9,374 nucleotides of DNA from Pseudomonadota bacterium (GTDB lineage Bacteria > Desulfobacterota > Syntrophia > Syntrophales > UBA5619): the NCBI GenBank assembly GCA_018896355.1, contig JAHIMW010000238.1, positions 1 through 9,374 on the forward strand. The letters run 5' to 3'. The notes under the pieces are model-generated. The model saw nothing but the letters and a program-made list of their open reading frames with translations. It was not told where the DNA came from and did not search any database. This document shows positions 1 to 5,434 of this stretch, piece by piece. The position numbers and the translations under genes are program-made. The stretch's first letter is position 1; each line of letters opens with the position of its first letter.

Positions 1-1
1 G

Positions 2-190
2 TCGGTGCTGGCGATACGTTCCCTTCTCGGCTTCAGCGCCGGCGCCGTCTCTCCGGTGGCTTTCGGACTGGTGCTCGATCACCTGCGTTTCGGCGATCAT
101 GTTTCGTCGACATGGGGGCCGGCCTTCATGGTCTTTGCGATCGGCGGGTTCGGCGCCACCTGGTACGCACGGCGCTTTCGCCGACCCTGA
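2..190 (+). CDS. MFS transporter, C-terminal end (partial)
   Basis: This is the last 62 codons of a gene that begins left of the window; the frame is open from base 2 and stops with TGA at 188-190. The peptide shows two hydrophobic segments: one around LLGFSAGAVSPVAFGLVLD, and a second in GPAFMVFAIGGFGATWYA. It ends in a short basic cytoplasmic tail (RRFRRP). The glycine/alanine-rich helix with a GxxxGxxxP-like pattern, followed by a final helix and an arginine tail, is typical of helices 11-12 of major facilitator superfamily transporters. Substrate cannot be deduced from this fragment. The GTG at 5 is an internal codon rather than a plausible start, because the open frame continues upstream and the fold is incomplete. 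Another polytopic permease family is possible. Confidence 0.65.
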   Translation, partial: SVLAIRSLLGFSAGAVSPVAFGLVLDHLRFGDHVSSTWGPAFMVFAIGGFGATWYARRFRRP

Positions 191-202
191 AACAGGGTCG
201 GC
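180..202 (+). terminator. hairpin over the MFS stop codon, possible terminator
   Basis: A perfect 10-bp stem (GCCGACCCTG at 180-189 pairing with CAGGGTCGGC at 193-202) closes an AAA loop. It overlaps the transporter's stop codon. The following bases (CTTCATTGT) are only moderately U-rich, so intrinsic termination is plausible but not canonical. The convergent recQ gene downstream makes a terminator here sensible. Confidence 0.5.
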
Positions 203-444
203 TTCATTGTGCGGAACCCCTTTTCTTGACGGCTACGGAAAAAGTCCGGATGCTGCGTTGCGCTTCATCCTTCGTCATTGCGGCTTGTTCCGGGGACATG
301 TGGGGACACCTTGCGGCAAGGTGTCCCCACATGTCCCCGACGCCTCATTCCTCGGGATTCGCACGGCTTCGGAAACCGAAAAACTTGTTTCCAAGACCAC
401 GGTAACCATCGCGATAGTAACGCTGTAGAAAGTGTCCTCACTTC
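191..444. other. convergent intergenic region with repeats
   Basis: This 254-bp gap between the MFS gene (plus) and recQ (minus) has no convincing coding content. It contains the right arm of the terminator-like hairpin, then a stretch at about 220-290 that resembles dispersed intergenic repeats I associate with deltaproteobacterial genomes (from memory, not a search). It also contains the long palindrome at 291-339. The short frames across it have no recognisable protein signature. Confidence 0.55.
291..339. repeat. perfect 23-bp-arm palindrome, copy 1 of a dispersed hairpin element
   Basis: The arms at 291-313 and 317-339 are perfect reverse complements around a CGG spacer. The 27-nt core at 302-328 (starts GGGGACACC, ends GGTGTCCCC) recurs at 6979-7005 with a single difference. 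Each arm also holds the hexamer GGGGAC twice. Its placement between two converging genes would fit a bidirectional terminator, and its recurrence elsewhere fits a REP/MITE-like dispersed element. No tyrosine-type REP transposase is in the window. Confidence 0.85.
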
Positions 445-1707
445 TCACAAGGTCTGCCGGGTCCGGCAATGTTCCCGGATCAGCTCAAGGAAGATACCGC
501 CATATTTCTCCAACTTCGCGGCGCCGACCCCATAGACTTGCGACAGCTCCTCGCGCGTCTGCGGGAGACGGGATGCCATCTCCTTCAGGGTCCGGTCGTG
601 GAAGATCGTAAACGGCGGGAGATTCGCCCCGTTGGCGACCCGCTGTTCGTGCTCATCCTTCTGCCCGATGAAGTACTTGACCTTCTGGACGTCCTGATAG
701 CCGAACAGCAGCAGGCAATGGGCGGGCAGGCCATCGCGTCCGGCGCGGCCGATCTCCTGGTAATACGATTCCGGATTCTTCGGCAGATCATGGTGCACGA
801 CAAAGCGGACGTTGGATTTGTTGATCCCCATGCCGAAGGCGATCGTCGCGACGATGATCTGCACATCATCCCGGATAAAGAGCTCCTGGTTCCGGGTGCG
901 CTCCTTTTCCGACAGGCCGGCGTGGTAGGGCAGCACGGAATACCCCTTCCGCTGAAGGGTTGCGGCGAGATCCTCCGTCTGCCGGCGGGAAAAGCAGTAG
1001 ATGATGCCGGATTCGTTTGGGTACCGGCGCAGGAAGTCCAGCGTCTGCTCGCGCGGGGAGCTCTTAGGGGCCACTTCCAGAAAAAGGTTCGGCCGGTTGA
1101 AGCTGCCGATGAACTGATGGCCGGCCTCGATCCGCAACGTTTTCCGGATATCCTCCCTCACCCGCGTCGTCGCGGTTGCGGTCAGGGCGATGCAGGCGGC
1201 ATCCGGAAAGAGGGAGCGCACCGCGGCGAGCTGCCGGTATTCCGGGCGGAAATCGTGTCCCCATTCGGAGATGCAGTGCGCCTCGTCGATGGCGATGCCG
1301 TCCACCGGCAACGGGGAAAGCAGCTCCAGCGTCCGGGGCATCAGCAGCGTCTCCGGCGCCGCATAAAGCAACTTGACGGCGCTTTGTTTGAGTCGCTCCA
1401 CATGGTTCCGGTATTGGGAGGCGGTGACGGTGCTGTTCAAAAAAATCGCGGGAACGCCGCATTCCCGCAGTTGGTCCACCTGATCCTTCATCAGCGAGAT
1501 CAGCGGCGAAACGACAACGGTCAACCCATGAAAGAGCAGGGCGGGGATTTGATAGCATAGGGATTTTCCACCCCCCGTCGGCATCACGACGAGGGCGTCC
1601 TTTTTTGCCAGGAGATGGCCGATGATCTCCTGCTGGAGGGGCCAGAAGGCGTCGTAACCGAAATAGCGCTTGAGGATGGCCCTGGCCTCTCCGATGGGGT
1701 CGTTCAT
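445..1707 (-). CDS. recQ: RecQ-family ATP-dependent DNA helicase lacking the Zn/RQC region
   Basis: RecQ unwinds DNA 3'-5' using ATP in recombination and fork repair. This 420-residue protein has the full SF2 helicase core: the N-terminal FGYDAFWPLQQEII glutamine motif, Walker A MPTGGGKSLCYQ, DEAH box with the RecQ hallmark IDEAHCISEWGHDFRPEY, motif III ALTATAT, and motif VI QEIGRAGRDGLP. After QKDEHEQRVA (about residue 357) the sequence jumps to NGANLPPFTIFHDRTLKEMA, which is the middle of an HRDC domain. The four zinc-binding cysteines, the RQC winged helix and the first HRDC helix are therefore missing, about 190 residues compared with E. coli RecQ (609 aa). The frame is intact. I chose the ATG at 1707 because the protein family begins there and because the longer frame's TTG at 1779 lies inside the predicted -35 box. 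The Shine-Dalgarno is weak. The gene is divergent from the DNA glycosylase at 1898. Helicase identity is certain; whether the short form is active is unknown. Confidence 0.93.
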   Translation of the reverse strand: MNDPIGEARAILKRYFGYDAFWPLQQEIIGHLLAKKDALVVMPTGGGKSLCYQIPALLFHGLTVVVSPLISLMKDQVDQLRECGVPAIFLNSTVTASQYRNHVERLKQSAVKLLYAAPETLLMPRTLELLSPLPVDGIAIDEAHCISEWGHDFRPEYRQLAAVRSLFPDAACIALTATATTRVREDIRKTLRIEAGHQFIGSFNRPNLFLEVAPKSSPREQTLDFLRRYPNESGIIYCFSRRQTEDLAATLQRKGYSVLPYHAGLSEKERTRNQELFIRDDVQIIVATIAFGMGINKSNVRFVVHHDLPKNPESYYQEIGRAGRDGLPAHCLLLFGYQDVQKVKYFIGQKDEHEQRVANGANLPPFTIFHDRTLKEMASRLPQTREELSQVYGVGAAKLEKYGGIFLELIREHCRTRQTL

Positions 1708-1750
1708 GCCGCGTCGCTTTCTGCCTCTAACTGGATCAAGAAGCACGCGG

Positions 1751-1779
1751 AGTATAGAAAAAGCGTTCTTGCATGTCAA
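1751..1779 (-). promoter_or_regulatory. sigma70-type promoter of recQ
   Basis: On the minus strand, TTGACA (1779-1774) is followed after exactly 17 nt by TATACT (1756-1751): a consensus -35 and a 5/6 match to the -10. Transcription would start near 1744, about 37 nt upstream of the recQ ATG. This supports the 1707 start over the longer frame. Confidence 0.7.
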
Positions 1780-1810
1780 AGATTATTCAAAACAATCCTT
1801 CAGGAATCCA

Positions 1811-1839
1811 TTGTTTCTTCGTTTAAGATATCGTATCAT
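1811..1839 (+). promoter_or_regulatory. putative promoter of the DNA glycosylase gene
   Basis: TTGTTT at 1811-1816 and TATCAT at 1834-1839 are separated by 17 nt. The -10 matches 5/6 of the consensus; the -35 is weak (3/6). Its location upstream of the divergent glycosylase gene is appropriate, 58 nt before the ATG at 1898. Confidence 0.45.
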
Positions 1840-1897
1840 CGAACCGCAGTCGAAGGGATCAACCAATCCGGAATCATAGTTGCCAGGTCTCGTAAGG

Positions 1898-2404
1898 ATG
1901 TCGCGCGCTCACGGTTTCGCACCCATTGAAGACACCGCCGCAATCGTGCTTATCCTGGGGAGCATGCCGGGGAATGCCTCTCTTGCCGCAGGCGAGTACT
2001 ATGCCCACCCGCGAAACCTTTTCTGGCCGATCATGGGTGAGCTTGTCGGCGCCCATCCCGGCCTTCCCTACGAAGGCAGGCTTCGCATTCTGAAGTCTTC
2101 CGGCATTGCGTTATGGGACGTGCTTGAGTCGTGCATCCGGAACAGCAGTCTGGATTCTCACATCGAGGAGGCCTCGGTCATCCCGAACGATTTTGACTCT
2201 TTCTTCTTGCGGCATCCGAACATCGCCTATCTCTTCTTCAACGGCGTCAGGGCTGAACAGTGCTTCCTGCGGCATGTACAGCCTTTGCTCAAATCCCGAC
2301 CGCTGCAATACCGGCGGCTGCCATCCACGAGCCCGGCAAATGCAGGAACGCCATACGAGAAAAAACTGGAGGCCTGGCGGGCCGTGATGCAGCTTGCGGC
2401 CTGA
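1898..2404 (+). CDS. hypoxanthine-DNA glycosylase (UDG superfamily, family 6)
   Basis: This enzyme class removes hypoxanthine (deaminated adenine) from DNA to start base excision repair. The 168-residue protein carries the family landmarks: LILGSMPGNASL (residues 18-29) as motif 1, YYAHPRNLFWPIMGEL (35-50), GIALWDVLESCIRNSSLDS in the middle, FFNG, and the C-terminal LPSTSPANAG loop that inserts near the lesion, followed by KLEAW. Asn40 in HPRN sits where the catalytic asparagine of the characterised Methanosarcina enzyme (reported as Asn39) is expected; this correspondence is from memory. Length is normal for the family. The ATG at 1898 gives an N-terminus (MSRAHGFAPIED) like that of homologues; an upstream in-frame TTG at 1880 would add six residues. 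The ribosome binding site is poor for both. It is divergent from recQ, a second DNA-repair gene. Family name often appears as DNA-deoxyinosine glycosylase. Confidence 0.85.
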   Translation: MSRAHGFAPIEDTAAIVLILGSMPGNASLAAGEYYAHPRNLFWPIMGELVGAHPGLPYEGRLRILKSSGIALWDVLESCIRNSSLDSHIEEASVIPNDFDSFFLRHPNIAYLFFNGVRAEQCFLRHVQPLLKSRPLQYRRLPSTSPANAGTPYEKKLEAWRAVMQLAA

Positions 2405-2626
2405 ATTCTCTTGGCGCACGATGATTATGCTGGTATATACAGTGCGAATGGTTTGAACAGGCCGTGGCTTTTATAAATGAAATCGATCAGATTATTGAAG
2501 GGAGTCTGGGCTGAAACTGCACAGATAATGATAATATCGACTATCTGACGCACCACCAAAGTGTATGTGAAGAATACGAAATTGGTATTGATTTCCCCGA
2601 TTACATTGAAGGAGAGTCCGGTCGCT

Positions 2627-4621
2627 ATGGTTCAAAAAGACAGGTTTTGGCTGCTCTGCGTATTCATTTTAGGTGCATTTATTTTTGTATATCCCGCCTT
2701 TGCGGAGATCAAGGTCTTTGAAAAGGAGGTGGAAGAGGCCGTCAGTCGGGGTCAAAGTCAGGAACAGGTAGAGGCTTTCGCCCTTCAGAAGGCGAAACGT
2801 CTCGCTGTGGAGGAGGCGGGAACCTATATCTCCTCCCTGACAGTGGTGCGTAATTATCAGCTCCAGGAAGACGAAGTAACGGCCCTCGCCTCCGGCGTTG
2901 TTCAGGCGAAACTTGTGGGGGGTACGGCCGTCCGTGTGTATAGCGGCGTAGTTCACGTCAAGGTGAAGGCCCGAATCGAAGTGGATACAAGCGTCCTTGA
3001 CCGCCAGGTACAGGAAATCATGAAGGAGAAGAGCACAATAATAATACTGGCAGAAGAGCGAAAGAAGAACAGGGAACTGGAAGAAAAACTTGCCAATCTG
3101 AAAGGATCGGAGGTCAAACGGCTCGAGGAACTCAACATTCAGGCTTTAGCCCTCGAACGGGATCGAGATCGCCAGCGCCTCTTCCGGGAGGAGCAGTCCT
3201 TGAAAGCGAAAGGCGAACTGAGCCGGGCCGAGGCGGATCGCATTGCGAAGGAACGGGAGATGTCGGAAAGGATCGACAGAACAAGGGCGGAGCAGGAGAA
3301 AGCCAAAAGGGACGAGGCGGCAGCCTTGATAGCGGAACAAGATCGTATCAAGCGCGCCCAATTGGAAAATGAGCAGCGGTGGAACGATTTGGCGAGGAAG
3401 GCGCAGTTGACGCAGGATCAATGGGTCGTGATAGATGACAGCCTTTCTCTGAGACAGGCAGTGACCGAAGTAAATGACCTGAAACAAGAGATAGCCAACC
3501 TGAAGGGCCGTCTTGATTACCAGTACGGTGAGAATACAAGAAATCTGACGGCCGCCTACACCCAGCAGCGCACCCTGACGACAACGAAGCTGCCGCCCAA
3601 ACCGGCCCCGAAAGACGTCTTCGAGACCACGACTGAATACAATAAAAGAATCTCGGCCTATGAACGTCAGGTGAAAGAAGCGGAGATGGAAAAGGGCGAG
3701 GCCGTGGAAAACCTCAAAAAGGAGGAGACTCTGAAACTCGCCCAGGCAAAAGTGGCGTACCTGGGACAACAGATCCGGGTGCTGGCGCCGTTTATCAAGC
3801 GGCTCCAGGAGTTGCAGGATCGCAAATTCACCTTTCCCGAGGGGGGTGTCGTCACGATCGATCTGGGCGACCCGGATGCAGATAATAGTCGGTTCCCCGT
3901 CCGCCTGCAGCACAGCGGTAAATCGTGGTCAAAATATTGGAATTATACGGATATCAATATCGCAAAAGACTTCTACCGGACGAGGACATACCTGAAGGCC
4001 GAGGGACTTTTCCAGATAGAAGAGATAGAAGAAGCGGTAAAACTCAGTACGAGGCTGACGGCGACGCGAGTGACGCATCCGGGGACAAAAGAAACGCGGG
4101 AATTCGGCCTGGAGACTCCAAGAATATTCAGCGAAATTGATCAGTTCTCAAAATTCCAGCAAGATGAGGCAACGGCCAAGGATGCCAGCAAAAAGGCTGC
4201 AAAAATGCTCACCTTGAAGGAAATTGGTAAAGATGGCCGCTTTACCGCTTATGACGACGGGACGGTTCTGGACACTCGAAGTGGTTTGATGTGGGCGGCG
4301 AAGGACAATGGAAGCCACATAAATTGGGCGAACGCCAAATCCTATTGCGAGAATTACCGCGGTGGAGGTTATACGGACTGGCGGATGCCTACCCAGGATG
4401 AGCTGGCAGGATTGTATGATACGGCTAAGACTTATAAATCTGGCTGTGGATATGATGTCCATTTAACGGAACTGATTTGTCTAACTTGTGCCGCACCTTG
4501 GGCGTCAGAAACACGCGGTTCCGATGCTGCCTTCTTCTTTTTCATCTATGGCACACGGCCTTGGCTTTTCCAGTCCGACGACTACGACTTCCGGGCACTC
4601 CCGGTGCGTTTCGACAAATAG
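2627..4621 (+). CDS. secreted coiled-coil protein with C-terminal DUF1566 domain (possible DGR target)
   Basis: The 664-residue product begins with a clear Sec signal peptide: basic MVQKDR, a hydrophobic core LLCVFILGAFIFVY, and an AFA cleavage site near residue 26. Residues 27-120 resemble the N-terminal domain seen in FlgT/LPP20-like periplasmic proteins (QAKRLAVEEAGTYISS, then VKVKARIEVD). Residues about 140-300 and 350-410 are charged heptad-rich coiled coil (E/K/R/Q). Residues about 548-664 form a DUF1566 (Lcl-type, C-type-lectin-like) domain, with DGTVLDTRSGLMW, YCENYRGGGYTDWRMPTQDEL and a final RALPVR. I chose ATG 2627 because it begins the signal peptide and follows AAGGAG at 2609-2614 (12-nt gap, slightly long); a GTG at 2561 is the farthest upstream start in frame. 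Codons near the end show runs of NNC (see findings). Likely an envelope or surface-exposed ligand-binding protein; ligand unknown. Confidence 0.8.
   Translation: MVQKDRFWLLCVFILGAFIFVYPAFAEIKVFEKEVEEAVSRGQSQEQVEAFALQKAKRLAVEEAGTYISSLTVVRNYQLQEDEVTALASGVVQAKLVGGTAVRVYSGVVHVKVKARIEVDTSVLDRQVQEIMKEKSTIIILAEERKKNRELEEKLANLKGSEVKRLEELNIQALALERDRDRQRLFREEQSLKAKGELSRAEADRIAKEREMSERIDRTRAEQEKAKRDEAAALIAEQDRIKRAQLENEQRWNDLARKAQLTQDQWVVIDDSLSLRQAVTEVNDLKQEIANLKGRLDYQYGENTRNLTAAYTQQRTLTTTKLPPKPAPKDVFETTTEYNKRISAYERQVKEAEMEKGEAVENLKKEETLKLAQAKVAYLGQQIRVLAPFIKRLQELQDRKFTFPEGGVVTIDLGDPDADNSRFPVRLQHSGKSWSKYWNYTDINIAKDFYRTRTYLKAEGLFQIEEIEEAVKLSTRLTATRVTHPGTKETREFGLETPRIFSEIDQFSKFQQDEATAKDASKKAAKMLTLKEIGKDGRFTAYDDGTVLDTRSGLMWAAKDNGSHINWANAKSYCENYRGGGYTDWRMPTQDELAGLYDTAKTYKSGCGYDVHLTELICLTCAAPWASETRGSDAAFFFFIYGTRPWLFQSDDYDFRALPVRFDK
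4532..4608 (+). other. candidate DGR variable region (VR) with 3' GC tract
   Basis: Within the DUF1566 domain, codons 636-641 are TTC TTC TTT TTC ATC TAT (4532-4549) and codons 651-655 are GAC GAC TAC GAC TTC (4577-4591). Ten of these eleven codons have the form NNC or NNT ending an A-free or partly A-free pair, as expected if AAC/AAT codons in a template were mutated at adenines. The GC-rich CGGGCACTCCCGGTGCG tract at 4592-4608 directly follows, in the position of an IMH element, 10 nt before the stop codon. The codons are also ordinary for Phe, Asp and Tyr in GC-rich DNA, so this is a hypothesis. No template repeat or reverse transcriptase is in the window. Confidence 0.45.
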
Positions 4622-4697
4622 GCTATTTGGTCATTTGGTTCTTTGATTTTATTCCATCGAGAATAATGATATAGCGAATGGTAAGCGGGGGTGAAAT

Positions 4698-4931
4698 ATG
4701 ACGGTTGTTGCCGATAAGGTATTTAACGATGCGCTTTCGTTGCCTTCGGATGCGCGGATGAGTTTGGTCGAGAAACTTCTCACCAGTCTCAATCTACCCA
4801 CTCATGTAGAGATTGACCGTTTGTGGGCCGAGGAAGCCGAGCGACGAGTTGCCCAGATCGACGGAGGCGAAGTGGACCTCATTCCGGGCAATGAAGTATT
4901 TGCGAAGATTCGCCAAAAGTACCAGCGATGA
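4698..4931 (+). CDS. RelB/addiction-module antitoxin (PF09720-like)
   Basis: The 77-residue protein matches the 'putative addiction module component' antitoxin family: an N-terminal helix-rich part VFNDALSLPSDARMSLVEKLLTSL with the LPxxxRxxLxxxLLxSL pattern, then LWAEEAERRVAQIDGGEVDLIP (W-xx-E-A-xx-R pattern and a G-E-V turn), and a short C-terminal tail that would wrap the toxin. It starts at ATG 4698 after GGGGGTG at 4685-4691. Its stop overlaps the start of the toxin gene by ATGA (4928-4931), so the two are translated as a coupled pair. Such antitoxins neutralise the partner and usually autorepress the operon. No clear operator palindrome was identified in the 76 bp upstream, which is AT-rich and repetitive. 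Confidence 0.85.
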   Translation: MTVVADKVFNDALSLPSDARMSLVEKLLTSLNLPTHVEIDRLWAEEAERRVAQIDGGEVDLIPGNEVFAKIRQKYQR

Positions 4932-5233
4932 GATTCCTATTTCATCCTGCTGCGGAAGCGGAATTCGACGAAGCGGTCGAGTATTACGAGCTGTGTCAAT
5001 CTGGTCTTGGTCTCGAATTCACAGAAGAGGTCTACGCCGCACTCGCGCGAGTCAGCGAATATCCTGACGCATGGTCTCCGATGTCGAGAAACACGCGGCG
5101 ATGTTTGACAAATCGTTTTCCGTACGGGATCATTTATCGGACAAAAAGCAACAGCCTTCACATCATCGCTGTTGCCAATCTACACAAACGACCCGAGTAC
5201 TGGGAAGAAAGGATTGTGTCGGAGAACAATTAA
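4928..5233 (+). CDS. RelE/ParE-family toxin
   Basis: The 101-residue protein has the ParE/RelE-superfamily plan: FHPAAEAEFDEAVEYYELCQSGLG (opening beta strand and long helix hairpin), FTEEVYAALARVSEYPDAW (second helix), then the three-strand sheet RRCLTNRFPYGIIYRT...LHIIAVANLHKRPEYW. The final H-x-x-R-x-P-x-x-W pattern and the FPYGIIY strand are strong family signatures. Members either cleave ribosome-bound mRNA or poison gyrase; sequence alone does not say which, though the F-P-Y-x-I-I-Y and HKRPEYW motifs are closer to the ParE-like group paired with PF09720 antitoxins. It overlaps the antitoxin by ATGA. Both genes are complete and appear intact. Confidence 0.85.
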   Translation: MRFLFHPAAEAEFDEAVEYYELCQSGLGLEFTEEVYAALARVSEYPDAWSPMSRNTRRCLTNRFPYGIIYRTKSNSLHIIAVANLHKRPEYWEERIVSENN

Positions 5234-5298
5234 CAAGCAAATGCTGGCGCTCGCTTGCTAACGGCACCGGCTGATATCAGTATTTTGAGGACATAGCA

Positions 5299-5433
5299 AT
5301 GGCATACGATGAAGGGTTGGCTGGGCGGGTTCGGGAGTTGCTGGAAAACGAGCCGGATTTTCAGGAAAAGAAGATGTTCGGGGGGCTTGTGTTTTCTGAT
5401 TCAGGGGAATATGGCCTGCGGCATCATCCGTCC
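5299..5433 (+). pseudogene. TfoX N-terminal-domain protein, frameshifted and truncated
   Basis: From ATG 5299, MAYDEGLAGRVRELL...EKKMFGGLVF is the start of a TfoX_N-type protein. The next expected segment (FLIQGNMACGII) is present only in the +1-shifted frame, at about 5394-5427. The simplest explanation is one extra T in the TTTT run at 5392-5395. After about 45 residues the similarity ends, where the convergent BrkB gene stops (5435); family members are about 100 residues or more. A good ribosome binding site (TGAGGA before CATAGCA-ATG) remains. The product as read in the initial frame would be 61 residues with an unrelated tail. Sequencing error could account for the frameshift but not the lost C-terminal half. 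Confidence 0.75.
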
Positions 5434-5434
5434 A

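Noticed and set aside
469..1560. Long plus-strand open frame (363 aa) across recQ
   Set aside because: It is the complement of recQ, which has unmistakable helicase motifs; the frame is an antisense by-product of GC-rich coding sequence.
1708..1779. 24-residue N-terminal extension of RecQ from a TTG at 1779
   Set aside because: The TTG is part of the predicted -35 box and the extension resembles no RecQ N-terminus.
2445..2512. Short protein-like reading (EWFEQAVAFINEIDQIIEGSLG) upstream of the DUF1566 gene
   Set aside because: Looks coding-like, but it has no start codon in frame, is under 35 codons and matches nothing I recognise; at most a decayed fragment.
3146..3913. Minus-strand 255-aa frame within the DUF1566 gene
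   Set aside because: Lies opposite the coiled-coil region; the plus strand has a signal peptide and recognisable domains.
5231..5270. attC-like sequence after the toxin gene (TTAACAAGC ... GCTTGCTAACGGC)
   Set aside because: It has a short inverted match (AGCAA/TTGCT) and an integron flavour, but neither end fits RYYYAAC/GTTRRRY, the internal arms do not pair well, and no integrase or second site is present.
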